Positions 1 to 7,409 of a DNA stretch of 14,468 bases are shown piece after piece; the first letter of the stretch is position 1; every line of letters begins with the position of its first letter. A model generated the notes under the pieces. The model ran no database searches and was not told where the DNA came from. It saw only the letters and a list, made by a program, of their open reading frames with translations. Source of the DNA: DHVE2 group archaeon (GTDB taxonomy: Archaea > Thermoplasmatota > Thermoplasmata > Thermoplasmatales > Aciduliprofundaceae); contig WALG01000071.1 of the NCBI GenBank assembly GCA_015522955.1, positions 1-14,468 on the forward strand. The letters run 5' to 3'. Position numbers and translations under genes: made by a program.

Positions 1-30
1 CGCATATTCTTATGGCAGGTAAAAATTTAT

Positions 31-624
31 GTGAGCAAGTGTTTTATCCCTGCGATGGATGTTTACACTGTTCTCTGGCAGATGTTCTCATCTCTGTGGC
101 TTATGCTTCCGGCCTATGTACCCAATTCAGCAGCAGTTCTTTTCAAGGGTAAATTTCCCATGGACTTTGGAAAAAAATTCGTAGATGGTAGGAGAATCCT
201 TGGGAAAGGTAAAACATGGAGAGGATTCTTTGGAGGCTCAGTTTCTGGCTTTCTCCTTGGGATAATCTTGAATTTCCTTGCCCCCCATCTGCCCCAGCCT
301 TGGTTTCCTCCCTTTGGAGAGTTGTGGGGGTCAGCACTTGGAGTTCTCCTTCTTCTATCCTTTGGTGCGATGTTAGGAGATGCTCTTGGCTCTTTTATAA
401 AGCGCAGGCTCGGGATTCAGAGCGGTGGCAGAGCATTTTTGCTGGACCAGTTAATGTTTGTGTTAGTTGCCTGGTTACTGGTTGGCATCGCTTATCCCGC
501 ATGGTTCCTTGAGCATTTTGGAAAGATTGTGCCCATTCTAACAATACTCATACTCACCCCCCTTATCCATCGAGGTGTAAATATAATCGCCTACAAGATG
601 GGAAAAAAATCAGTGCCCTGGTAA
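31..624 (+). CDS. carS: CDP-archaeol synthase (CarS, DUF46 family)
   Basis: Integral membrane enzyme that activates the archaeal ether-lipid precursor digeranylgeranylglyceryl phosphate with CTP to give CDP-archaeol, the branch point for polar head-group attachment (known for the family). The 197-residue product has about five hydrophobic segments (roughly residues 18-36, 66-83, 98-118, 140-158, 166-183). It shows the family's cytoplasmic signature DGRRILGKGKTWRG at 52-65 and the CdsA/CarS-like segment GDALGSFIKRR at 116-126 followed by LDQ at 138-140. The start is uncertain: GTG at 31 has a weak AGGT 11 bases upstream, while the in-frame ATG at 55 (189 aa) gives an N-terminus closer to usual CarS length but has no visible Shine-Dalgarno. 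The gene ends directly against the convergent macro-domain gene with no spacer. Function call is firm; start is not. Confidence 0.93.
   Translation: MSKCFIPAMDVYTVLWQMFSSLWLMLPAYVPNSAAVLFKGKFPMDFGKKFVDGRRILGKGKTWRGFFGGSVSGFLLGIILNFLAPHLPQPWFPPFGELWGSALGVLLLLSFGAMLGDALGSFIKRRLGIQSGGRAFLLDQLMFVLVAWLLVGIAYPAWFLEHFGKIVPILTILILTPLIHRGVNIIAYKMGKKSVPW
603..609 (-). terminator. Possible poly-T terminator of the macro-domain gene
   Basis: A run of seven A on the + strand, read as seven T on the minus strand, lies 16 bases beyond the macro-domain stop codon and inside the 3' end of carS. Archaeal RNA polymerase terminates at oligo-T tracts, so this could end the minus-strand transcript. It also encodes Lys-Lys in CarS, so the tract may be only coding sequence. 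Confidence 0.3.
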
Positions 625-1176
625 TCACAATTCCATATTTTCGGCAAAAATCTCTCCGTTTTTTCGGTCTATATGGCAGATTCGAATAAGTTGCAGCATG
701 GTATCTTTATGCTCTTCCAGAAATTTTCTGATGGCCCTTCCAAAAATTTTTGCTGCTCTATCCTTTGGAAACCGGAATATTCCTGTGCTTATGGCAGGCA
801 TGGCCACACTCTTAAGGTTCAGTTCATGGGCTCTGAGGAGCGAATTGTAAACTGCATTGAAAAGCAGGGTATCCTCTCCGTAATTGCCACCCATCCAAAC
901 AGGACCCACGGCATGAATCACGTATTTTGCATTTAATTTGCCACCTGAGGTAACAATAGCCTCTCCTGTGGACACTGGACCATGCTTATCCACATACTCA
1001 TCGCTCTCTCTTTGAATTTCATAGCCTCCTGCTTTTACAATAGCCCAGGCTACACCGCCGCCATGCTTAAGATGCTCATTGGCCGCATTTACAATGGCAT
1101 CCACGCTCTCTTTTGTAAGATCGCATATAGCCACTTCGATATGGGTATTACCCATCTGCCATGCTCTGAGAGCCAT
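625..1176 (-). CDS. Macro-domain protein, Af1521-like (ADP-ribose binding/hydrolase)
   Basis: Stand-alone macro domain predicted to bind ADP-ribose and probably to remove it from proteins or hydrolyse O-acetyl-ADP-ribose (family knowledge). Visible motifs, numbered from the longer TTG start at 1200: an IxxxICDLT strand with the adenine-contacting Asp at 27, IVNAAN at 36-41, the glycine-rich HGGGVAWAI at 46-54, YVIHAVGP at 93-100 and the phosphate loop PAISTGIFRFP at 135-145. The order and spacing match the Archaeoglobus protein Af1521. I prefer the ATG at 1176 (183 aa) because an AT-rich box at 1201-1210 sits about 29 bases upstream, the distance expected for a leaderless archaeal transcript. 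ATG at 1155 and TTG at 1200 are alternatives. The gene is convergent with carS and divergent from the FAH gene. Target unknown. Confidence 0.9.
   Translation of the reverse strand: MALRAWQMGNTHIEVAICDLTKESVDAIVNAANEHLKHGGGVAWAIVKAGGYEIQRESDEYVDKHGPVSTGEAIVTSGGKLNAKYVIHAVGPVWMGGNYGEDTLLFNAVYNSLLRAHELNLKSVAMPAISTGIFRFPKDRAAKIFGRAIRKFLEEHKDTMLQLIRICHIDRKNGEIFAENMEL
659..664 (+). terminator. Possible poly-T terminator of carS
   Basis: Six consecutive T on the + strand, 35 bases past the carS stop and inside the macro-domain coding region. This is the first T-run a carS transcript would meet. Assigned from position only. Confidence 0.3.
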
Positions 1177-1200
1177 GGAATTTGATAGGAAATTAAACAA

Positions 1201-1210
1201 TAAAAATTTA
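1201..1210 (-). promoter_or_regulatory. TATA-like box for the macro-domain gene
   Basis: Read on the minus strand this is TAAATTTTTA, centred about 29 bases upstream of the ATG at 1176. That spacing fits a leaderless transcript beginning at or near that ATG. There is no purine-rich Shine-Dalgarno just before the ATG, which agrees with leaderless initiation. Confidence 0.4.
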
Positions 1211-1264
1211 TCCGTCTCTCCTCAATATTACATTTTTTTTCGTTTTTTCTTGGGAAAACAATAT

Positions 1265-1273
1265 GTATAATTT
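1265..1273 (+). promoter_or_regulatory. TATA-like box for the FAH-family gene
   Basis: GTATAATTT lies about 17-25 bases ahead of the preferred ATG at 1290, compatible with (slightly shorter than) leaderless spacing. It overlaps the upstream in-frame ATG at 1263, which argues that the 1263 codon is promoter and not coding sequence. Confidence 0.4.
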
Positions 1274-1289
1274 CTTCATAGACTTCTTC

Positions 1290-1946
1290 ATGCTCTTGCT
1301 TCCGTTTGGTGAGAAGGAGTACGCTCTCAATCCCAGCAAAATCATATGTCTCGGTAAGAACTACGCTGCCCATGCCAGAGAAATGAAAAGTGAGGTACCC
1401 AGGGAACCCATAATATTTCTCAAACCGCCTTCCTCGCTTATCGGTCCCAACGATAAGGTCATTCTCCCTCCCATGAGCAGGGAGGTGCATCATGAGGTTG
1501 AACTGGCCGTTATAATTGGAAAAAATGGAAAGAATATACCTCAGGATGAGGCCATGGAACATATCCTGGGCTATACAATACTCCTGGATATAACTGCCCG
1601 GGATATTCAAAGTGTGGCAAGGGAGCGAGGATTGCCATGGACCGTAAGCAAGGGCTTTGATACATTTGCTCCCGTGGGTCCCAGGATAGTTGCCGCTGTA
1701 GGTATAGATCCCCACAATGTGGAAATTGGGCTCAAGGTGAATGGCGAGATAAGGCAGAGAAGCAATACATCTAATATGCTATTCAAAATACCCCAACTTA
1801 TTGAATACATCTCCTCTATCATGACCTTAGAATCAGGAGATATAATAGCCACAGGCACGCCTGAGGGTGTAGGCAAAATCGAGCATGGAGATGTAATAGA
1901 GGCATGGATTGAAGGAATTGGAATCCTGAAGGTTCATGTTGTTTAA
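1290..1946 (+). CDS. Fumarylacetoacetate hydrolase (FAH) family protein
   Basis: Single-domain FAH-fold protein of 218 aa. Family members use a divalent metal to hydrolyse, decarboxylate or isomerise 2-oxo diacids such as acylpyruvates, oxaloacetate and homoprotocatechuate intermediates; the substrate here cannot be read from sequence. From ATG 1290: an N-terminal strand with KIICLGKNYAAHA at about 17-29, a FLKPPSS segment at 43-49, the metal-binding HHEVE at 67-71 (Glu69, Glu71) with Asp100 in LLDITARD, the SKGFDTFAPVGP loop near 120-131 and TGTPEGVG at 188-195. All expected metal ligands are present. An upstream in-frame ATG at 1263 would add nine hydrophobic residues not typical of the family, and it overlaps the TATA box. 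The gene is monocistronic and convergent with the HAD gene at zero spacing. Confidence 0.92.
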   Translation: MLLLPFGEKEYALNPSKIICLGKNYAAHAREMKSEVPREPIIFLKPPSSLIGPNDKVILPPMSREVHHEVELAVIIGKNGKNIPQDEAMEHILGYTILLDITARDIQSVARERGLPWTVSKGFDTFAPVGPRIVAAVGIDPHNVEIGLKVNGEIRQRSNTSNMLFKIPQLIEYISSIMTLESGDIIATGTPEGVGKIEHGDVIEAWIEGIGILKVHVV

Positions 1947-2714
1947 TCATATCATCTTTTTTAGAATTTCCACAAGTGCTCCTGCGTGAGGAAGATTATA
2001 ATCTGCGCCACTCACAGGCTCCTTTGTAACTCCGCTGAGAACCATAACCTTTCTTGCATTTAGTTTCTCAGCCATAAGCATATCTGTTTCTACGCGGTCA
2101 CCCACAACCCAGTACTCCCCCTCTCTCAGAATCTCTCTTATTATCTGCAGATACGGCTGGTTGGGTTTGCCCATAACCCTTGCCTTCTTTCCTGTGGCTG
2201 CCTCAAGAGCAGCAACCATGCTTCCCGCACCGGGAATCAAGCCTTCTTCAGACGGGAAATTTTTGTCGTCGTTAGTGGCTATGAACTCTGCCCCCTCATT
2301 TATTGCCAGACATCCTGCTTTTAATTTTTCGTATGTTAATGTAGTGTCCATACCCGCAATCACATACTCCGCATCTTTCCAATCTTTGTAATCCACGACC
2401 CCCCACCCTATGCGCCTTATCTCCTCGAATATACCTATCTCTCCAATTATAAGAGCGGATGCAATCTCTCTCTCTTTTTTGAGAATCTCAGCCGTCACAT
2501 AAGCGGAGGTGATTATTGCATCTCTATCCACGCTCATACCTATTCTATGAAGTTTTTCCACATACATCTCTCGAGTTCTTGTGGAGTTATTGGTTGCAAG
2601 GAGGAAAGGAATCTTGTGCTCCTGCAGAAAATGAATAAGTTTCTCACTCCCCTCTATTTTTCTACTGCCACGGTAAAGCACACCGTCCATGTCTATGATA
2701 AATCTCATTCCCAT
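1947..2714 (-). CDS. HAD-IIA family phosphatase (NagD / 4-nitrophenylphosphatase-like)
   Basis: Cytosolic haloacid-dehalogenase-superfamily phosphatase with a C2-type cap; 255 aa is normal for the NagD/PNPase group. Motif I is IIDMDGVLYRG with nucleophile Asp8 and acid/base Asp10. Motif II is TNNST at 41-45. The lysine motif is MGKPNQP at 181-187 (Lys183), and motif IV is GDRVETD at 205-211. The cap contains the GMDTTLTYEKL segment typical of the family. Known members hydrolyse nucleotide monophosphates, sugar phosphates, phosphoglycolate or glycerol phosphate; the substrate here is not predictable. The ATG at 2714 is supported by an A/T box 27 bases upstream. The gene is divergent from the peptide-transport operon and butts against the FAH gene. 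Confidence 0.93.
   Translation of the reverse strand: MGMRFIIDMDGVLYRGSRKIEGSEKLIHFLQEHKIPFLLATNNSTRTREMYVEKLHRIGMSVDRDAIITSAYVTAEILKKEREIASALIIGEIGIFEEIRRIGWGVVDYKDWKDAEYVIAGMDTTLTYEKLKAGCLAINEGAEFIATNDDKNFPSEEGLIPGAGSMVAALEAATGKKARVMGKPNQPYLQIIREILREGEYWVVGDRVETDMLMAEKLNARKVMVLSGVTKEPVSGADYNLPHAGALVEILKKMI
1957..1962 (+). terminator. Possible poly-T terminator of the FAH-family gene
   Basis: Six T residues begin 11 bases after the FAH stop codon, inside the 3' end of the convergent HAD gene. The position is suitable for archaeal oligo-T termination. No hairpin is needed or seen. Confidence 0.35.
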
Positions 2715-2737
2715 GATGGGTGAATGCTTCTCTCCGA

Positions 2738-2744
2738 ATTTAAT
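2738..2744 (-). promoter_or_regulatory. TATA-like box for the HAD phosphatase gene
   Basis: On the minus strand this reads ATTAAAT, centred about 27 bases from the ATG at 2714. The spacing fits a leaderless message starting at that ATG. No Shine-Dalgarno precedes the ATG. Confidence 0.45.
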
Positions 2745-2891
2745 GTTTTGTGAGTTACGAGAAAAAAGATAGTGACATCTTCACTCAAACGCAAATAAAC
2801 ATAATATCTTTCTTGTTTTGCTTTTGTTGAAAATTTTTGCATAACGGCATTAAATATTTTTTTAGATGCATGGTTTAATTCCAAGATATTG

Positions 2892-2908
2892 CGAAAAAAG
2901 TTTAAATA
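2892..2908 (+). promoter_or_regulatory. BRE/TATA promoter of the peptide-transport operon
   Basis: A purine-rich BRE-like CGAAAAAAG (2892-2900) directly precedes TTTAAATA (2901-2908), a close match to archaeal promoters. Transcription would begin near 2930, leaving a leader of about 12 bases that contains GGTG at 2932-2935, seven bases before the ATG at 2943. A second A/T box (TTAAATA, 2850-2856) further upstream could be an alternative promoter. The rest of the 2715-2942 gap shows only a short AGTGA/TCACT inverted repeat near 2773-2787 and no gene. Confidence 0.6.
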
Positions 2909-2942
2909 TTTGCTTGATGATACCTGTCATGGGTGTACCAAA

Positions 2943-4523
2943 ATGGATAAGAAAATACTGATTGCTGCAATAGTTATTGTAATAATAATTATTGCAGCGG
3001 TAGGAGCATATATGGCAATGCCTAAAAGTAAACCAAAACCAGCACCATCAACAGTGATCTATGGATATATGGTAGAAATGATTACTTTGGATCCAAGTAC
3101 AGAGTTCTCTAATTCCATTGTTACTCTTGCAAATCTCTATGAAGATTTAACCAAATATGTGGATGGTAATGTAAAACCATGGCTTGCTACCAGCTGGGAA
3201 TCTAATAATGATGGTACGGTTTGGACTTTTCATCTCAGGGAAAATGTGAAGTTCCATAGTGGCAATCCATTCACTGCCCAAGATGTTAAATGGAGCATTG
3301 AAAGAACTATAAGGATGGGGCAAGGTGCAGCTTTTATCTGGGATCCTGTGAAAGAGATAAAGGTGATAGATGACCATACGGTGGAATTTGATCTCAAATA
3401 TTCCGCTAACCTCCCTTTAATTGCTTCTGCGAGTTATGGTGCTTGGATAATGGATAGCAAATTGCTGTCTCCCATAGGGAATGATACACAGATTGCAGGG
3501 TATCTTAATAAAGGACATGATGCGGGCACAGGACCTTACTATCTGTACTCTTATAATGCTAAAACCGAGGTGGTAATGAAGAAATTTAATGACTATTGGG
3601 GCGGATGGAACGATAAACAGTTTGACATTGCTATAATAAAAATCGTACCTGATGCCTCTCTAAGGGAGCAGATGGTTACAAGCAACCAAATACAGATTAC
3701 TAGAGAACTTCCCCTGGATGATATTCCTTCTCTGGAAAACAATCCAAATGTGAAAGTGGATGCTACACCTTCCTATGAGGAACTTTATGGCATGCTAAAT
3801 ACGGTAAAAGCTCCGTTAAATAACAAATTGGTTAGACAGGCACTGGCATACGCAACGCCGTATAAAGACCTAGTTAAGTACGTGCTCAATGGCTATGGTG
3901 AGGTTGCAAAGTGCCCTATACCAAAGGGTATGTTGGGATATTTTGATGACCTGTCTACCTATTCTTATAACATAACGAAGGCAGAGGAGTTATTGAAACA
4001 GGCTGGATATACGGGAGGCATGCATCTTCTTCTAACATATACAGCCGGAGATGAGGCTGAAAAGAAAGTTGCAGAACTGCTGAAAGCATCTTGGAGCAAA
4101 ATAGGTGTGGATCTAGAGATACGGGCTCTGAACTGGGAACAGCAGTGGTCCTTTGCTACAAGTGATCCTTCTAAGGCTCAGGATGTACTGATATTTTACT
4201 GGTGGCCAACCTATCCAACTCCCTACGATTTCTTGTTTAACTTGTTCCACTCTGAAAAACAACCATTTTTTAATCTTGCCTACTATAACAATTCGCAGTT
4301 CGATCATCTCATAGACCAGGCTGTATCCCTTGAAGGCACAAATATACAGAAAGCACTTTCGCTGTATCATCAGGCAGAAGAGATTCTCATGCAAGATTCG
4401 CCTGCACTGTTTCTCTATACCCCTGATGATGTCTATGTGGTCTCCAACACTATAACGGGGTTCCATGATAATCCAGGCTATCCACAGGTGGTATTCTTCT
4501 ATGATCTGCAAAAGGTCTCCTAA
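2943..4523 (+). CDS. Peptide ABC transporter substrate-binding protein (family 5, DppA/OppA type)
   Basis: Extracytoplasmic binding protein (526 aa) that captures a peptide or related solute and delivers it to the permeases encoded next. Residues 1-3 are MDK, followed by one strongly hydrophobic anchor at about 4-25 and a Lys/Pro-rich linker (KSKPKPAPS). There is no lipobox cysteine, so it is probably held by an uncleaved N-terminal helix, as in many archaea. The mature part carries the SBP_bac_5 hallmarks: LANLYEDL followed by LATSWE, WTFHLRENVKFHSGNPFTA with DVKWSIER, a GTGPYYL segment, and RQALAYAT. I chose ATG 2943 over the in-frame TTG at 2889 because that TTG lies in the promoter and would place a charged extension before the anchor. 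It is first in a long + operon. Substrate specificity is not readable; downstream genes hint at unusual or cyclised amino-acid derivatives. Confidence 0.93.
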   Translation: MDKKILIAAIVIVIIIIAAVGAYMAMPKSKPKPAPSTVIYGYMVEMITLDPSTEFSNSIVTLANLYEDLTKYVDGNVKPWLATSWESNNDGTVWTFHLRENVKFHSGNPFTAQDVKWSIERTIRMGQGAAFIWDPVKEIKVIDDHTVEFDLKYSANLPLIASASYGAWIMDSKLLSPIGNDTQIAGYLNKGHDAGTGPYYLYSYNAKTEVVMKKFNDYWGGWNDKQFDIAIIKIVPDASLREQMVTSNQIQITRELPLDDIPSLENNPNVKVDATPSYEELYGMLNTVKAPLNNKLVRQALAYATPYKDLVKYVLNGYGEVAKCPIPKGMLGYFDDLSTYSYNITKAEELLKQAGYTGGMHLLLTYTAGDEAEKKVAELLKASWSKIGVDLEIRALNWEQQWSFATSDPSKAQDVLIFYWWPTYPTPYDFLFNLFHSEKQPFFNLAYYNNSQFDHLIDQAVSLEGTNIQKALSLYHQAEEILMQDSPALFLYTPDDVYVVSNTITGFHDNPGYPQVVFFYDLQKVS

Positions 4524-4525
4524 AT

Positions 4526-4540
4526 CTTTTCTCTTTTTTT
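4526..4540 (+). terminator. T-rich tract between binding-protein and permease genes
   Basis: The short gap after the binding-protein stop holds CTTTTCTCTTTTTTT, a classic archaeal termination-type tract, immediately before the permease Shine-Dalgarno. Partial termination here would give more binding protein than membrane components, a stoichiometry common for ABC importers. The effect is inferred. Confidence 0.45.
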
Positions 4541-4551
4541 GGTGGTGTTAA

Positions 4552-5571
4552 ATGAAACTCTGGGAATATGTGGTCTACAGGCTTATACTTGCCTTTGTGG
4601 TAATATTCTTCGTGGTAGTTATTGTATTCTTTGTATCTCATGTGATTCCATCTAATCCTGCAGCGCTCTGGGCTGGTGCTCATCCCACACCTGAAGAAAT
4701 TGAGAAAGCACGGGAGGAATTGCATCTAAATGATCCTCTCATAGTTCAATTCTACTATTATCTTGGTGGGCTTCTTCATGGGAACTTGGGAGTGTCTATA
4801 CGAACTCATAATCCAGTGGCTGAGGATATTGGTTCAGCCTTTACCGCAACTCTGGAACTCATACTGGTGGCTGAATTCTTTGCTCTTCTGATTGGGGTAG
4901 CTCTAGGTGTGTATTCTGCTGTCAAGAAGGACAGTTGGATAGATAATGCAAGCAGACTATTTGCCATAAGTGGTGTATCCTTACCCGCATTCTGGTTCGG
5001 TATGGTGCTACAACTTTTGTTTTTCAAACAATTGGGATGGCTCCCTCTCTCTGGAAGAGTGGATACTGTGGTAATGCTGGAACATCCGCTTCATGTAATA
5101 ACAGGGTTTTACATATTTGACTCTTTGATTACGGGTAATTGGACGATATTTCAGAATTCTATACTGCATATAATATTACCCGCTGCAACACTGGCAATGT
5201 ATCCGGTGGGCCTCATAACTCGCCAAGTTAGGTCTATGATGATCGAGGTTCTCCAGGAAAATTACATAAGAACTGCTAGATCCTATGGTGTACCGGATAG
5301 GATGATATACATGAAATATGCTCTTAAAAATGCCATATCTCCTGCTCTTATAGTTGTGGGTTTATCTCTGGCTTATACGCTGGTTGGTGCATTTCTGGTG
5401 GAGATAATCTTTAATTGGCCAGGTCTTGGAAGATATGCAACCTATGCGATTCTTAGCATGGATTATCCAGCGATAATAGGTGTTGTTATAGTGGTTGCTA
5501 CTGCCTATGTGTTTATAAATCTGATAGTTGACCTGCTGCAAATGTACATAGACCCGAGAATTAGGGTGTGA
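4552..5571 (+). CDS. Peptide ABC transporter permease (DppB/OppB type)
   Basis: Membrane subunit of the importer, 339 aa, with six predicted membrane helices (roughly residues 9-29, 101-121, 136-158, 204-222, 262-285, 305-329) and a large loop after the first helix, the layout of DppB-type subunits. The periplasmic-side loop contains the family segment LIVQFYYYLGGLLHGNLGVS. The cytoplasmic EAA loop that docks onto an ATPase is at about 240-262 (RTARSYGVPDRMIYMKYALK). The C-terminus ends with DPRIRV, as usual. The start ATG is preceded by GGTGGTG at 4541-4547. It is separated from the binding-protein gene by a 28-base T-rich spacer and followed six bases later by the second permease. Confidence 0.94.
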   Translation: MKLWEYVVYRLILAFVVIFFVVVIVFFVSHVIPSNPAALWAGAHPTPEEIEKAREELHLNDPLIVQFYYYLGGLLHGNLGVSIRTHNPVAEDIGSAFTATLELILVAEFFALLIGVALGVYSAVKKDSWIDNASRLFAISGVSLPAFWFGMVLQLLFFKQLGWLPLSGRVDTVVMLEHPLHVITGFYIFDSLITGNWTIFQNSILHIILPAATLAMYPVGLITRQVRSMMIEVLQENYIRTARSYGVPDRMIYMKYALKNAISPALIVVGLSLAYTLVGAFLVEIIFNWPGLGRYATYAILSMDYPAIIGVVIVVATAYVFINLIVDLLQMYIDPRIRV

Positions 5572-5577
5572 GGGAAA

Positions 5578-6441
5578 ATGAAAAAAGATGAAATAATCAG
5601 AGTGTTAAAAATAATGATACGAAATAAACTCTCTTTGCTTGGTATAATAATTATTCTGATTCTGGTTGTAACTGCAATCTTCGCGCCTTTTCTAGCACCC
5701 TATCCCAAGCAGGCAGAAGGACAACCTAATCTAGAAGAGAAGTTGCAACCACCCAGTTCAAAACACTGGTTTGGAACAGATTATATGGGACGAGATGTTC
5801 TAAGTCGTGTTATTTATGGTGCACGAATATCTCTGCTGGTAGCCATTACAGTGGTTGGACTTGGTCTTCTAATAGGCGTGCCCTTGGGACTCCTTGCAGG
5901 ATATAAAGGTGGCGCTGTGGATGCTGTGATTATGAGAACTACCGATATATTTCTCTCTTTTCCACCTCTCCTCCTTGCATTGCTCATTTCCGTAACCTTA
6001 GGAAGAGGACTTGTAAATGCTATAATAGCCCTTGCAGTAAGCTGGTGGCCTTGGTACACGCGTCTCATAAGAGGTATGGCCGTTTCTATAAAAGAGAAAC
6101 CTTATGTGGAAGTGGCAAAAACCATGGGTGTAAGCAATTTGAAAATAATAGCGAGACATATATTACCCAATGCTATCTCGCCTGTAATTGTTCAGGGAAC
6201 CATGGATATGGGCTCTGCAATCTTGGAGGCTAGTGCTTTAAGTTTTCTAGGGCTTGGAGTTCAACCACCCACAGCGGATTGGGGTCTTATGGTAAGTCAG
6301 GGTAAGGACTATCTTCTTAATTACTGGTGGTATCCGACATTTCCAGGATTGGCAATTTTCATCACAGTAATAGCCTTCAACCTTGTGGGTGATACTCTGA
6401 GAGAAATACTGGATCCTAGGTTGAGGAGGAGGTATTTATGA
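5578..6441 (+). CDS. Peptide ABC transporter permease (DppC/OppC type)
   Basis: Second membrane subunit, 287 aa, partner of the preceding permease. After a short cytoplasmic N-terminus and first helix (about 18-40) comes the DppC-type extracytoplasmic motif HWFGTDYMGRDVLSRVIYGA at 63-82. Helices follow near 84-108, 124-142, 145-162, 200-225 and 255-275. The EAA docking loop is at about 179-201, with GVSNLKIIARHILPNAISP. It ends in the family-typical LDPRLRRR. GAGGG at 5570-5574 precedes the ATG. Its stop overlaps the start of the first ATPase gene (ATGA), so the two are probably translationally coupled. Confidence 0.94.
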   Translation: MKKDEIIRVLKIMIRNKLSLLGIIIILILVVTAIFAPFLAPYPKQAEGQPNLEEKLQPPSSKHWFGTDYMGRDVLSRVIYGARISLLVAITVVGLGLLIGVPLGLLAGYKGGAVDAVIMRTTDIFLSFPPLLLALLISVTLGRGLVNAIIALAVSWWPWYTRLIRGMAVSIKEKPYVEVAKTMGVSNLKIIARHILPNAISPVIVQGTMDMGSAILEASALSFLGLGVQPPTADWGLMVSQGKDYLLNYWWYPTFPGLAIFITVIAFNLVGDTLREILDPRLRRRYL

Positions 6442-7409
6442 AGGAACTGTTATCTATTCAAGATCTGCATCTAAACTTCAGAACTTTCTGGGGAATGGCC
6501 TATGTACTAGATGGGGTAAATCTTACCATTTACGAAGACGAGGTTTTTGGACTTGTAGGCGAGACAGGTTGCGGAAAGAGTGTTACTTCGATGAGTATCT
6601 TAAAACTCCTGCCATCAAATGCTGAGGTCTCAGGTAAAATAATATTTGAAGGAAAAAATCTTCTTGAGTTATCTGAGAAGGAGATGAAGAAAATAAGGGG
6701 AAGAAAGATATCCATGGTATTTCAGGATCCTATGAGTTCCCTCAACCCTCTTTTCAAAATCAAGGCGCAGATGAGCGATGTGATAAAACTTCATCACAAT
6801 ATAAGCAAGGAGGAAGCCTTAAAAAAGGCGAAGGAGTTGTTGAAAGCCGTGAATTTACCGGATCCCGATAGAATATTGGAATCTTATCCCCATCAACTCA
6901 GTGGTGGGATGAGACAAAGGGTGATGATTGCTTTGGCATTATCTTTTAATCCCTCTCTCCTTATAGCGGATGAGCCCACAACGGCGCTGGATGTAACCAT
7001 ACAAAAACAGATTCTGGATCTCATACTTGAGTTAAAGGAGCAGTATCATTTTTCTGTACTACTCATAACCCATGATCTTGGAGTTGTGGCTGAGACATGC
7101 GACCGGGTTGGGGTGATGTATGCTGGAAATATGGTGGAAATAGCAGATGTGGAAGAATTATTTGAGAACCCTATGCATCCTTATACCCAAGGACTGTTAT
7201 CTGCAATTCCTGATCCTAGATATAAAAAACCTCTAAAACCGCTGCGTGGAAATGTTCCCAGTCTTCTAGACCCTCCTAAGGGATGCAGATTTCATCCAAG
7301 ATGTGATTTTATGATGCCAGTGTGCAAAAACAAAAAACCTCCACTTGTGGAATATTCAAAAACTCATTATGTGGCCTGCCATCTTTACGGGGGTAATAAG
7401 AATGAGTGA
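6438..7409 (+). CDS. Peptide ABC transporter ATP-binding protein (DppD/OppD type)
   Basis: Cytosolic ATPase, 323 aa. Walker A GETGCGKS is at 41-48, Q-loop Gln96 in VFQDPMSSLNP, signature LSGGMRQ at 154-160, Walker B LLIADEP at 174-180 and switch His212 in THD. The C-terminal oligopeptide-transporter extension starts with HPYTQGLLSAIPD at about 247-259 and carries four cysteines, Cys283, Cys289, Cys296 and Cys314 (CRFHPRC, then C, then C). This four-cysteine tail is typical of DppD/OppD ATPases and is known to bind a [4Fe-4S] cluster in at least one bacterial DppD. The start ATG lies in the ATGA overlap with the permease, preceded by AGGAGGAGG at 6424-6432. It pairs with the next ATPase as a heterodimer. 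Confidence 0.95.
   Translation: MKELLSIQDLHLNFRTFWGMAYVLDGVNLTIYEDEVFGLVGETGCGKSVTSMSILKLLPSNAEVSGKIIFEGKNLLELSEKEMKKIRGRKISMVFQDPMSSLNPLFKIKAQMSDVIKLHHNISKEEALKKAKELLKAVNLPDPDRILESYPHQLSGGMRQRVMIALALSFNPSLLIADEPTTALDVTIQKQILDLILELKEQYHFSVLLITHDLGVVAETCDRVGVMYAGNMVEIADVEELFENPMHPYTQGLLSAIPDPRYKKPLKPLRGNVPSLLDPPKGCRFHPRCDFMMPVCKNKKPPLVEYSKTHYVACHLYGGNKNE

Noticed and set aside
12..152. Short frame opening at ATG 12 with several cysteines (PCDGCLHC), overlapping carS
   Set aside because: It lies out of frame inside the well-supported carS reading, has no continuation that matches a family and ends after 46 codons. It could be the tail of a gene from left of the window, but a ~120-base overlap with carS is unlikely.
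1089..1715. Long minus-strand open frame across the macro/FAH region
   Set aside because: It is antisense to the strongly conserved FAH motifs and overlaps the macro gene in another frame; its translation has no recognisable domain.
2889..2942. TTG-started N-terminal extension of the binding protein
   Set aside because: The TTG overlaps the BRE/TATA region and would add 18 charged or polar residues before the membrane anchor. ATG 2943 has a suitable GGTG site.
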